25,603 nucleotides of DNA from Chromera velia (Eukaryota > Sar > Chromeraceae), in contig JAHBMJ010000788.1 of the NCBI GenBank assembly GCA_018398765.1, positions 1 to 25,603 on the forward strand. The letters are read 5' to 3'. The position numbers and the translations under genes are program-made. This document shows, one piece after another, positions 16,901 through 25,603 of this stretch (position 1 is the stretch's first letter; every line of letters starts with the position of its first letter). The notes beneath the pieces are model-generated. The model was not told the DNA's origin, did not search any database, and saw only the letters and a program-made list of their open reading frames with translations.

Positions 16901-17929
16901 CCCCCCATGCAGCCCCCGCAACCCAACGGAACGACCGCAGTGCAGGTCTACAGGGGACATCTCACCTCTCCCCCTCTGCTGAGTGAGACCCCAGCCACCT
17001 CCACCTATCGACCCGGTGTTCTTCCCCATCAGTTCTCATCTCCCGACACCACCCAGCCTCAGCCTCAGCCGGCGGCAGGACTTGGCCGCACTACGCCCCC
17101 CCACATGCTGCAAAAGCAACCGACACAACCGCTCGTCCAGGGTCCTACAGCAATACCAGTATCAGCAGCAGCAGCAGCAGCAGCAGCAATGCAAAAACCA
17201 CCCCTCGCCTCCACGATTCCATACCAGCAGAGCAACTCCCTTTCGAAACAAGACCAACTGTCCGGGACAGGTACGCACTCCCAGACCTCAGACCAATCCC
17301 AACATTCACGAAGTTTCCGACTCAACCCTGCACCACCCCAGTATCACCAGTCCCCCGCGACCAGCGGCGTTTTTGCCGTGCCGTCTGTCTCGGCCGGTCC
17401 CCTACCTCCTACAGCCGTCACCAGCCGCACTCCCCCTCCAGCAGCCCGAGCCCCGTTGAGCACCGTGTACCCCGCCCCTCCTGTTGCCGCCACTGCAATT
17501 CCTGCAACGGCAATCGAGCCTCCAACCGATCCGGCAGCTGCTCAATCGGGAATCATCCACAGGGTGGGGGTGCCTCAGACAGGGACGACCTCGGGAGGAG
17601 GAGCAGAGGGAGCGTATTTCCTCCCGACCTCCATCGTTTCAATTCAGGGACGGGAGAATTCGATTGTCGATGGGCCCCCTCCCGGCCTCTCCGAGCCTTT
17701 GCCTCTACCTGCGCAGCCACCCATATCATCCACCCACGACGCGTACGGTCGGCCTCTGGTCCCGGATCCGACGGCCACAAGCACGGGGGTCCAAGCAGCA
17801 GCAGCAGGGCCCCACAATAATCCTGGGTTTCCAACAAACAGCCGGGCAGGCATCCCACCTCCTGGGGTGGGGAACTCTCCCGTCGTTCCAGAGCCCCCCA
17901 ATGTCCACCCAGTGGGAAGGAAGATTTGA
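12486..17929 (+). CDS. two-RRM RNA-binding protein with long low-complexity tail (CELF/Bruno-like layout)
   Basis: Four exons: 12486-12705, 12965-13246, 13763-13851, 14162-17929; predicted protein 1452 residues. ATG 12486 (MSTDTEFF) is the only Met in the upstream-open frame. RRM1 is about residues 35-114 (RNP2 KIFVNRIP; RNP1-like LVAFVTME). RRM2 is about 132-210 (RNP2 LRLFVGNLP; RNP1 PAAFVVFR, crossing exons 3-4). The ALHN segment of RRM1 and the NGM...TVRFA ending of RRM2 recall the CELF/Bruno family, whose first two RRMs are similarly close together. No third RRM is seen. Residues about 210-1452 are Pro/Gln/Gly/Ala-rich and probably disordered, with a poly-Ala run near 1198 and a 22-residue tandem repeat (1007-1050). 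The likely role is sequence-specific mRNA binding in splicing, translation or decay; this is inferred from the RRMs. All four exons join in phase with GT-AG introns. Confidence 0.88.
12809..13009 (+). repeat. 67-bp tandem triplication spanning a 3' splice site
   Basis: Three units (12809-12875, 12876-12942, 12943-13009), nearly identical, each containing the intron end TTCTCTCTCTGCAG plus the first 45 bases of exon 2. The units differ mainly at one or two bases (TTACG/TTATG/TTATC). The acceptors end at 12830, 12897 and 12964. Confidence 0.97.
12965..13246 (+). CDS. RRM gene exon 2
   Basis: Begins after the third of three tandem CTGCAG acceptors; only this one gives an in-frame join (A plus AC makes Asn74). 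Encodes the rest of RRM1, the linker, and RRM2 to LLPAK. Ends in phase 1 before GTCAAC. Confidence 0.85.
13482..13740 (+). repeat. (CAAT)n-type array in intron 2
   Basis: Degenerate CAATCAATCAATCAACCAATC array filling most of the second half of intron 2 of the RRM gene, up to about 20 bases before the acceptor. Confidence 0.95.
13763..13851 (+). CDS. RRM gene exon 3
   Basis: Follows the CTCATGCAG acceptor and encodes GGRPAAFVVFRKFHDGL to KPPE, the RNP1 strand and second helix of RRM2. Phase 0 end before GTCGGT. Confidence 0.85.
13887..13947 (+). repeat. (CA)n-(GA)n microsatellite in intron 3
   Basis: CA run followed by GA run near the 5' end of intron 3 of the RRM gene. It is the same compound CA/GA type as in the P450 introns (8652 and 9751). 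Confidence 0.95.
14162..17929 (+). CDS. RRM gene exon 4 (large terminal exon)
   Basis: Starts after GAGTGCAG and finishes RRM2 with GDTELTVRFAANEK. It then runs 1255 codons without a stop through Pro-rich (PPPPPEP, PPPPLPP), Gln-rich and Ala-rich sequence. TGA at 17927-17929 is the first unit of a (TTGA)n array, which places TGA in all three frames. Codon use is GC-rich and continuous, so I see no reason to add introns. Confidence 0.88.
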   Translation, partial: GDTELTVRFAANEKLPVEWQAPQPGKDEKDSADAHETDYFPPPPPEPTLVPATASAGRVITPPAPPGAPPLLVPSSRPSQKSRDGGTSNSSDPSATPPAEDLARPKWVAPSLADSPPPPPLPPLSSCIPTHPIPPQGALLSESTRLPKEKERGLQQYYGGMDADMPPAILPHYPKGEQETLEPILSGPSPPTHGVPIGSIEEEPAPVYAKSQRQLTDQFGRSLGDDGGLAFSRQPYDVFVAPTTDPPFRPSFQTASGAHVGLQWPHAVSAPSYYEEFSARENVKNETVPTYEDISGLPFIKQPRDPLREEMWGYIAAEQVAAGWGDRTGPGRGTPDRHLPRHPSSPPLAPSKPAAAGHEVRLGGGQPSPEGAPGGVSGEGQGQPVPQGGHGAVLQEALSASALRDAVAEILNSTTSFSRTAAVAASTASISSHVSRCRDLYEESVRVQALLSILQSIQGAVHMEQRASDSDALSQTAGSSTAPPPVPAIPPQVPAAAAGGEKPDIHPGAILVGSPHLPLRGMPVSELHSTTAATGGTIRTNGIMSITPPDTDAQVLKIPLQQVGANAGGGMVPVPPPTEAPPVPLPPGVKRRQNPPDYYDDIFTTAAERYHCRRPAPGLPDIRNFAEDQLPWTSGSEVAYKEASLFNPADPSAMASAARGFAVEADYREGAAFHAGEMTGKWDSAAGGAYVEAPLKFGSQLRSTLRYGFETSPHHHPHSGGSGEKFAAPPFDPNHIQRVVHQQQEVQGQPQPLQPVPPVHQPVGGAHEFVGPLNYRAAPSLGTLGAPGEYIEVAERSAPHAHNLMRGDRRLAASSTPMDRPELFAAAEIEGRLALSATPMDRPDLFASRKLIPFRQPPLQQLAEQRLVAVHPGEAATVSGVLLPPPGAGALAAQQGPPMGPRAPVVDPSLAPLPPMQPPQPNGTTAVQVYRGHLTSPPLLSETPATSTYRPGVLPHQFSSPDTTQPQPQPAAGLGRTTPPHMLQKQPTQPLVQGPTAIPVSAAAAAAAAMQKPPLASTIPYQQSNSLSKQDQLSGTGTHSQTSDQSQHSRSFRLNPAPPQYHQSPATSGVFAVPSVSAGPLPPTAVTSRTPPPAARAPLSTVYPAPPVAATAIPATAIEPPTDPAAAQSGIIHRVGVPQTGTTSGGGAEGAYFLPTSIVSIQGRENSIVDGPPPGLSEPLPLPAQPPISSTHDAYGRPLVPDPTATSTGVQAAAAGPHNNPGFPTNSRAGIPPPGVGNSPVVPEPPNVHPVGRKI
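16589..16720 (+). repeat. 66-bp (22-residue) in-frame tandem duplication
   Basis: Two coding units 66 bases apart encode RRLAASSTPMDRPELF and GRLALSATPMDRPDLF. The core TPMDRP is conserved, with ATGGACAGGCCGGA identical at the DNA level. Confidence 0.9.
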
Positions 17930-17954
17930 TTGATTGATTGATTGATTGATTGAT
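17926..17954 (+). repeat. (TTGA)n array overlapping the stop codon
   Basis: About seven TTGA units start at the stop codon of the RRM gene and run into its 3' UTR. Confidence 0.95.
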
Positions 17955-20900
17955 GGAGAATGGCGGTCGGTAGTTTATGGCCCTCCTTCTGCCTTACGAC
18001 GAAGGGAAGAGAGAAGAGGGAGGGCAGACAGATCGAGGTGACAGATGTGTTGTCAGGAAGGCAGAATTTTTTTTGCTTCTTCTGGGAGAGAAAGAAAGAA
18101 AAAGGTGTTTGTTGGCGTCGGATGTGCCGTTTCAGTCTCTCGATCCGTCACGTTTTTGCAGTCTGTCACCTAATGGTGCAGGTATTTCTTGAAGAAAAGC
18201 AGGAGAGGAGAGGTGCGTCGGGAGGGAGAGAAGAGAGATCACCGAAAGGCGTACGTCTTTTTTCAGGAATGGCGGATGAACTGTGCTTGCTTCCGTCCGT
18301 CCCCGCCTTTCGTTTTTGCGTAGTCACATCCATCCATCCGTCCGTCCATCGACCCCTTTGATTCCCCCATCGTATTTAATCAATCGGTGGAGAGACTGAT
18401 CTGATTGATGCATGGGGGGGAAAGGGTCTGTGGGCAAAACATAACCGTCATGGGTTCTTTCTTCGGCTGCCTACCTTGCTGCCTGCCTGGACTTTCTTTC
18501 AATCCTTTCCATTCATTCAGGAGAATTCTCCTCCATTCTGTCTGAAGGAGAAAGGAAGGAGGGAAAAAGGAAAAGAAAACAGGTAATGCATCATCCTGCC
18601 TCCCCAATGACGATGCATGGCTTTCGTTCTTCCATTGCCGTGGAATGTCTGGGGTGGTTTTCTTTTCTCCTGAAACAACTTCTTCTGTGTCTCTCTCTTT
18701 CTTGCTAGCGCTTCGCTTCTTTTTCTGGTCGACCTCTATTTCTATCTACCCTTTTTTCTGTGTGTACCTTTTTCTTCCTCTTTCTCTCTCCGTCTGTCTG
18801 TCTAGCTTCCTCGCAAAGCTTTCTGCTCTGCTCTACTTCTGATATCCTTTTATGCACCCCTCATCTTTGTGTACCGTTTGGCTCTACCTGAATACGTGAA
18901 TACCTTCCGTCTCTGTCTATTCTTTCGCTCCCCCTAAATACCTCTCAGGTCCCGTCACTGTCTCTCTCTACCTGTGTACGTCGATCGATCGACTCCAACT
19001 CCATCTGCCCCTCATGTCTCTCTCTCTCTCTCTCATCCTTCGCTGCCTGCCTGCCTCTCTTTCTGACGGGCTCGACCTGTCTTCTGTTCGTTGCACGTGT
19101 ATGTCCGTGTGTGTGTGTGTGTGTGTGTAAAGGAGAGAGAGGCTGCACGGGAAGAAGGATCGAAAAAGCCTCCCTCACCACCGAGCGAGGAAGCCAATCT
19201 TTTTTTGCACCACTTTGGTCATCTATGTATCTATTTCTCTATCTATCCAAGCATCCGTCTGACTCTCTGACTGAAGAAAAGAAGGGAGAAGAAGAAACAT
19301 ATAGTCTGTCTGTCTGTCTGTCTGTCTGTTTGGGAAGGAAAGGTGTCTCCGGTCGTGCGTGAGTTCAGAAGGAAAGAACAAAGGCCCCTCCTGAAAATCG
19401 TTTCAACATGCAAATCGCATGACACAATGGCAAGCCCAGACGGACGGGCAGGCTGACAGGCGAGTGAAGGAAGGATAGAAGGTGAGTACGAAGGAAGGAG
19501 AGGCCTTCCGGACATCAAGTGAGTCCTTCCGCTTTCCTTCCTTTTGCTTCTCGCTGTCTCGCTTTGAAGTCGTCATTGAGCAGATCCTTCAATCGAGAAG
19601 GGAGAAAGGAATGAATGAAGGAAAAAAGGAAGGAAGGAAAGAAGCCAATCTGGGGCTGCCCACCGTCCCTCCCGCCATTCCATTCCACTAGGCATGTGTT
19701 GTGTTGTCTCTCCGCCAGAATTTATTCAGGAAGGGGACGAGAATTTCCGTCATGCAATCAATCAAGCAAACAGAAAAGAAAAGACAGAGCGACGAAAGGA
19801 AGGGATGTCCTCGTTGGTCGAACAGCAGAGAAGACGAAGAAGGTGGTGTAAGTGATTGAGGGCCTCCCGCCGCGTGTCGCTGGTTGTGCGGGGGTGTCTT
19901 TCATCTTGCGCCCCTCTCCCAGTCAGTCAGTCAGTCAGAAGGTGCAGAGCACATTTGTGTGTACAGCACCCGCCGTCCCCTCTTCTTTATGTCTTGCTCC
20001 CTGCATGCATCTCTCTTTCTCTTCATGAGAGCCTGTGGGTTCCGTGTTTGCCTACTAGAAAGGTGACAGCCAATCCCACGTTCTTTCTCCCCTTCCTCCC
20101 GCCCTCCCTCCATGTATTCGTGTTTATCCCTGCTTCCGAACTTACATGCGAGTTTCGTCTTTCTCTCTTTCTCTCTCTCTTCCCTTTCTTTCTTTCTTTC
20201 TTTCTTTTTCTTTCTTTCTTTCTTTCTTTCTTTCCTTCCTTCCTTCTTTCCTTCTCTCCTTTCTTTCTTTCTTTCTTGCTTGCTTGCTTGCTTTCTTCCT
20301 TTCTTCCTTTCTTCCTTCCTTCCTTCCTTCCTTCTGGATCCGCGCTGTCGGACATCAATCTCTGTGCGCGTGCTTGACGATTGTTCTTGATCATTCGACG
20401 TTTTTTGACGTTCTTCATATTCGTTTTTCTCCCTTTTTCTGCCTTCTTCTCCGTCCGTTCTCTTTGTATTTCTCGCTTTCTTTTTGGGTCTCTGACTTCA
20501 TTCAGCTTCTGGTGACAGAAAGGGAAAAGAGAAGAGAAACCAAGCGCCGGTATTCTCTTTCTATCTTTCTGTCTCTCTCTGTGTTTGTATCCGTCTCTTT
20601 CTTTCTTTCTCCCTCCTTCCTCTCTCTCTCTCTCTCTGTGTGTGTGTGAACTTTTTCTTTCTCTATTTCCCTCGAGAAGTCTTCTATGCCAGCCTCCCCC
20701 CACTTCTTTTCTCTTAATTGGTGTTCATCATCTCCGCTGCCTCCTCCCTCCTCTTCCGTCTCTTTGCATGTGCGGCTTCGCTTTCCCTCTTCGTCACTAG
20801 TCAAAAGTGAAACCAAGGGAGCAGGAAAGAAAGACGCGCCATCGAGCGAAAAGGAGCGAGCGTCGGCCGTCCGTCTTAATTGTTCCTTCCTTCAGCAGTC

Positions 20901-21169
20901 TCCGTCCGTCGAGGCTGCTTCTTCTGTCTTGTGTCTCATGTCGTGTGCATGAGTGTGCGTGTGGTTGGAAGGAGGGCAGCAGTCGTTGGTTCGGTCTGGT
21001 CGTCTGCGTGAGTGTGGGTGGGTCTCTCTCTTGCCTGTCTTTTCTTTGAGGCAGTGCAAATAGAAGTGGAAACAATGAGAGAGAAGTCGTCTTTGTGTCG
21101 TAGCGTCGGTTCATAGGTTTTGGAACGATCTTGTTGTCAGTGAGGCAGACCTGTACGTTTTTGTGGGAA

Positions 21170-21200
<31 letters not shown>

Positions 21201-23700
21201 GTGTGTGCGTGTGTGCATCCGTGTCGGCAGACCAGAGGGCTGCGTGTAGTTCTTTACCTGAACCTCTTGCATGTCTGCGTACAAAAAGCGAGCTCTCGTC
21301 TCTTTCTGTGCCTTTTCAAGGCTCATCGTTTTTTATTAGCAACTATGTGAGCTGGGGCGTGCTCACGCAAGGAGGGTCAGTAGAAGCGATTCGCTTTCTT
21401 CTTTTGCATGCCCCCACTCCTTTTCTCACACCTGTTCTCTCTTTCTGTCTACCCTGCAGACGTCTCTTTCTTTCAGTCTTTATGGAAGAACAAGCAGTCC
21501 AGCAGAATAAATGATGATCGAGTCTGATTGATGGAAAACTGAAGGCGGGAAGCGAAAGGGCTGAGGGAGGAGACTGAAACAAAAAGAAGCCGACAATGGA
21601 CACGTGGCTCGGATGCTGTGGGAGGGAGTGTGTCGTAAGCAAGATGCTCTTCCGAGCTTTTGTTAGACTTCACATATTTCTTTCGTGCCCTCACACTGCC
21701 CGTGCACTTCTGGTGTGCGTAGTCTCTCTCTTTCTCTGTTTTTGCACGTTTCTTTCCTGCCGCCGTTTTACACGGGTGTCTCCCCTCTCTCTCCGCTCTC
21801 TTACTTACTTCATTTCAAACTTGAAAGAGAGGGACGGAGGGAGAGATCTTTCCCCGCTCCGTTGCTCTTTCTGTGCATTCGCTTCATCATCCACTTACTA
21901 ACATACATCCATCCCTACACGTAAGGCAATCTGTCACGACATGCCTTTTCAGACTGTGTCCTCCCCAGAAGGAAGGAAGGCACGGGGCTTACGTTCCTTG
22001 GATCTATCTGTCTTCACATTCTTTCTTTCGCCCCTTCCCTGCCCTTCCGAACTCCCCTCCTCCTTCCTGTGAGAAGAGAGGAAAGGAGAGCTAGGACAGG
22101 AGAGAAAATGAATGTCCTGAAAGAAATGAGGAAAAGAAAAGCCCCCAGACAGACAGACAGACACGAAGGCAGGCAGGCAGGGAGGTCGATCCGTCTCTTT
22201 CTGTGCATGGCTGCATGCATGTCTTGTGGTTGTCAGTTGAGCACAGTGCTAGTCGTGCACTGAGGCGATCAATCTGGACAAGCGAGAGAGACGGCAGTCG
22301 GCATCGAAGGGGAGGGGGTTCGCGCCTTTTGCAGAAACGAGCGGGAAGGGAAGGGAAGGGAAGGGAAGGAAACGGTTCCTTCGAACCTAACACAAATGTG
22401 AGAGACACACTATAGTACGCCTACTGTCTGGTTCACGGAGTCGTGTCTTCTTTTTTAAGTTCTTCTTTCTTTCACCTCCATGGGAAGAAAAAGAGACAGA
22501 AGATAGATCGAGTCGACAAAGAATGGAAGCAGGAGGGAAGGAAGAAGGGGAGCGGGAGGAGAGGGGAAGGTCTCTGAAGGCTCATTGATTCCACTGGAAT
22601 GACCATCTAACGTCTGCGATGCAAGGGAAGAGATCATGCAGGTGCCTGCCTCGGTAAGTGAAGGCTCGGGGGAGGACTAGGATGTCGATGGACCCCCTTA
22701 CTGCCTTACTTACCGGATGATCGACTGTATTCTAGACAGACGGACTGGCACACTGCAAACATACTCTTGAGCATATGGGGTGCGGGTGGGTGGCTGGGTT
22801 TTCTTTTCTTCCTTCTCTCTAGTTGCTTTCACCAATGCAGTCGACCGACCAACTGATTCATCGATCAAGGAAAGATTCTTAAGAAAGAAAAATACACATG
22901 CAAAAAAGCAAGCAAGCAAGGAAGGAAGGAAGGAAAATGCCTCGACCGTCTCTTTAGAAATGAATGTTGCACTTGACTCATCTTGTCTGTCTTTCTGTCT
23001 CTAGGAGAGAGGAGGGAGGGAGGGAGGGGGTCTGTGCAGGCCTGAGGGAGACCCTGCGGGGGGGAAAGAGAGAGAAAGAAGGAAAGAGGGGACCATCTTG
23101 CTTGGAGGGAAAGAGTTGGTTTTTCTGACCGACCGATCGTTTTTCTCACCTGATCGAAAGAGCATGCTCAGTTGATTGTTTGTATTCATTCAAAACACAC
23201 GCAACGAACGAACGAAGTGGAAATTGGGGGGGAGGGGGGACGGGATTCGTACGGGAATTTAAGGACAAAAAGACCTCTTTCGATGATGAAATGAAATCCG
23301 GTGTCATTTTTTGGTGAGCGTCGTTCATAGACTGAGAATTGAGAAAGGAGGGGAATTGAGGAGAGACAGAGAGAGGAGGGGTAACTCATTCGTCCACCGG
23401 AAGTCGCAAACTCACACACACGCAACCTGGTCCATGCACTATTCTGGTTTGGCAGGCTCTCCCTGCTTTCTTCCTTCCTTCCTGTACGTGTATTTGCTTA
23501 CTAGTTCACATCTCCAAATGCTCTAGCTGACATTCACTGGTTGACTGAATGCACACACGACTCCCGGGCCTGTTCGGGGACTCTAAAAGGTCGGCTGGAA
23601 GAAGAAAGGCGAAATGTCTGGATCAGGATCCACTGGGTGAAGATTGCATGCTGCATAGGTGAATGGAACAGCGAAATGAATAATGAATGAATGAAGGCCC
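17955..23700. other. long repeat-rich non-coding stretch (3' UTR/intergenic)
   Basis: No splice-bounded exon or domain-like ORF that I can support. The plus strand is pyrimidine-rich to about 21.9 kb. It contains (GT)n at 19106-19128 and about 21168-21216, (CTGT)n at about 19303-19330, (CTTT/CTTC)n at 20180-20335, (CAGA)n/(GGCA)n at about 22147-22180, (GGGAA)n at about 22340-22372, and (GCAA/GGAA)n at about 22905-22935. The many ORFs are translations of these repeats. Confidence 0.6.
20180..20335. repeat. long homopyrimidine (CTTT/CTTC)n tract
   Basis: About 155 bases that are almost entirely C and T on the plus strand, with a short GCTT block in the middle (20277-20292). Confidence 0.95.
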
Positions 23701-25603
23701 AAAGCGTGCGACGGTGCATGGATTATGGATGATTGGCTCGATCAATCTTGATTGTTGAACATATATGAACATGGAATAGGTGCTCAGTGCCAATGGCTTC
23801 AATGATTAATGTAATGTTCAAGTTGATTCAAAACTTGATTCTACACTTGATAGTCTTAGATAGTCTTGCTATAGTAGTCTTGATTGTTCGTTGCCAGTGC
23901 CAGTGGATCAATCTTTTGAACGATCACGCGTATCAACGTTATGATCAAACATATTGTGTTAGCCTGAGGGCACTGGCACTTCAAGTCTTCAACATACTAG
24001 CAGATGCTGGCATCATGCTGCAGATCAGATAATGTTAAATAATAATTAATCTAAGATTAGGATTGATTAATTGATTGATTGATTGATATGTTCCGCCCTA
24101 GGGCCTTCCCGCTATGTCTATCTGTCGCTAGATTTTATATTTAGGATTCTAAATACTAGTCTAAACATCGATTCCCCTAGATCCCCCCGTATTTTCAAAT
24201 AAAAAGTAAATATATAATAATTTTTAAATATATAACGTTAAAATCCCGCTACTATGATCCGCCAAAATTCGAGTTCCTAATCGAGTTCACTATTTTGATC
24301 TCAATTTCGTTCCCTCACGTTCCTTCATGTATTTAGTCAATGCCAGTTTTACTTTGTTACTCAGTCAGCCACCAATTATATACTATTTACGGCTTGGAAA
24401 AGGTGCACCCCAGAAAAGGTGCAAACCAAGAAGTTGCACCAGATGCACCTGTTTTGCACCAGATGCACCTGATGCACCTGTTTTGCACCTGATTGAATGG
24501 AATAGGGTGAAAAGTGTCAGCGTCATGGCCATGCAACGCGCCGCGGCCCCGCCCTTGCGGCTCCCCGCGCGGCCCCATGCATGCAAACGTGCGCGTATTG
24601 CCGGGCCGCGGTGCGCGGAACAATTAAATCCGGTCAGCCGATTTTTGAGATAAAAATCGGCTACAGAGGTCATGCACTGAATGCACGTTCGACAACGCAT
24701 GCGCTGCATGAAATCAAGTCCATTGGAACATGAGAACCTCTTCTCTTTGCAGCATGAGAACTGTTTTATGGGCTGCCTTATATAACAGAAACGACTGCAT
24801 GTACACGTATGACAACGAGAAGTGCACCAAGGTAAAAGGACCAGAACAACAGGTTTGAGTCAAGAAGCTGAGTAAGCAGACTGAGTCCGTTTACATAGCA
24901 ACGACACAATGCTAAACGGTTTGCCGGGAGTAAAACAGCTTCCTCAACCTTTATTAGCAATGATCCAAGGATCAATGCCAACGCAGTGCTTTACACAGAT
25001 TCGTTTTTATATGAAGAAGAGAAGCAGAAACGGCGCACACATAGGAACACGCATACATGAAGGTACGTTGACACTCTCCCTCTCGGTTATAGGTAAGGAC
25101 TTTTGAAACCTGGTGCCGGGTGCTCTTTACGATTGGCGGGCTCAATCTATCTTGGTCAGTAAGAGTGCACTTGGTTTGATCATTCAATTTGCTGCTTTGC
25201 CTTAGAGAGTGGAACCATTCGTCACTTCCGTCTGCTGATGGCTCGTCAAGTTTGCATGCTCACATACAAATCTGTATCTGACTTTCTGTCATGTCACGGC
25301 TTCTCGTTGCGTTTGGTACTTCCAGATGGTTTGAAGTCCGTCTGTAGAGGGAATTGCAGCTTTCCTAGGAGCGTTCACCCCTTCGTTCGCGAGTTGTCAG
25401 TCATACCGGTCCTGTATACCGGTCACTGCAGTTAATCACTTTTCAATTTTATAAACCGGGGCCCTGTCCAGATAGACGGCTTCAAACAAATGCCAGCAAA
25501 CAAAAGAGATAGACGGCTTCTTCTTTCTCCTCTTCTTCTTTCTCCTCTTCTTCTTTCTCTTTTTGCTCTTTTTTGTCATCCGTTGTTGTTTTGGGGGGGG
25601 GGG
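23701..25603. other. AT-richer unannotated stretch at window end
   Basis: Composition returns to that of the first 6 kb. It contains (GATT)n at about 24062-24088, a TGCACC/GGTGCA cluster at about 24395-24490, a GC-rich island at about 24520-24625, a direct repeat ATACCGGTC (about 25403-25425), a repeated GATAGACGGCTTC (25472 and 25509), a CTTCTTCTTTCTC repeat and a terminal poly-G run. Short ORFs (for example 24909-25106 and 25238-25435) have no recognisable features. Confidence 0.55.
24395..24490. repeat. TGCACC/GGTGCA motif cluster with hairpin potential
   Basis: Two AAAAGGTGCA motifs are followed by TTGCACCAGATGCACCTG twice (24434 and 24454), another GATGCACCTG and TTTTGCACCTG. The early GGTGCA copies can pair with the later TGCACC copies. 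Confidence 0.85.

Noticed and set aside
14398-17933. Other-frame ORFs within exon 4 of the RRM gene
   Set aside because: They are shadows of the GC-rich Pro/Ala/Gly-coding frame.
19856-20649. ORFs of 90-226 residues on both strands
   Set aside because: They are Ser/Phe/Leu or Lys/Glu/Arg translations of (CTTT)n and related repeats.
22632-22676. Micro-exon between ATCATGCAG and GTAAGTGAAG
   Set aside because: Splice-like signals flank only about 15 bases, and no neighbouring exons were found.
24909-25435. Short ORFs near the window end
   Set aside because: 65-71 residues without recognisable motifs, signal peptide or splice context; not supportable as genes.

Overview
This is eukaryotic nuclear DNA, most likely from a unicellular alga or protist. 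Coding exons are short, the introns are GT-AG and full of repeats, and there is no operon-like packing. Micro- and minisatellites are everywhere, and the assembly has N gaps sitting on poly-G/poly-C runs. A chromerid-type alveolate such as Chromera velia would fit, but I cannot verify the taxon from sequence alone.

Layout. Positions 1-463 are a (GT)n/(CT)n microsatellite followed by one possible terminal exon (787-887, +). About 0.9-6.2 kb is AT-richer and gene-poor. It holds one small secreted cysteine-rich protein gene on the minus strand (start 4243), whose frame breaks at a poly-G run. From 11082 down to 6285 (minus) I could assemble a cytochrome P450 from eight exons by eye. The C-helix WxxxR, I-helix AGYDTT, K-helix ExxR, PERF-like and heme-cysteine motifs are all present, and all splice phases agree except at one junction. 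Its N-terminus is probably in, or just upstream of, the 969-base N gap (11233-12201). From 12486 to 17929 (plus) a four-exon gene encodes a 1452-residue protein with two N-terminal RRMs of CELF/Bruno-like layout and a very long Pro/Gln/Ala-rich tail. The two genes are divergent, so a shared promoter region may lie in the unsequenced gap. From 17930 to the end I see no convincing gene, only pyrimidine-rich simple repeats, then (after about 23.7 kb) AT-richer DNA with a cluster of TGCACC/GGTGCA motifs.

Most interesting points: (1) a 67-bp tandem triplication across the intron 1/exon 2 boundary of the RRM gene. It creates three near-identical 3' splice sites, of which only the last keeps the reading frame; (2) two minisatellites in P450 introns (20 bp x about 17 and 24 bp x 8) lying immediately upstream of acceptor sites and containing no AG on the sense strand; (3) a one-base phase conflict at the P450 exon bordering the 20-bp minisatellite; (4) a poly-G frameshift in the cysteine-rich secreted protein; (5) complementary tetranucleotide arrays in intron 2 and at the stop codon of the RRM gene. 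I did not find a clearly new multi-gene system.
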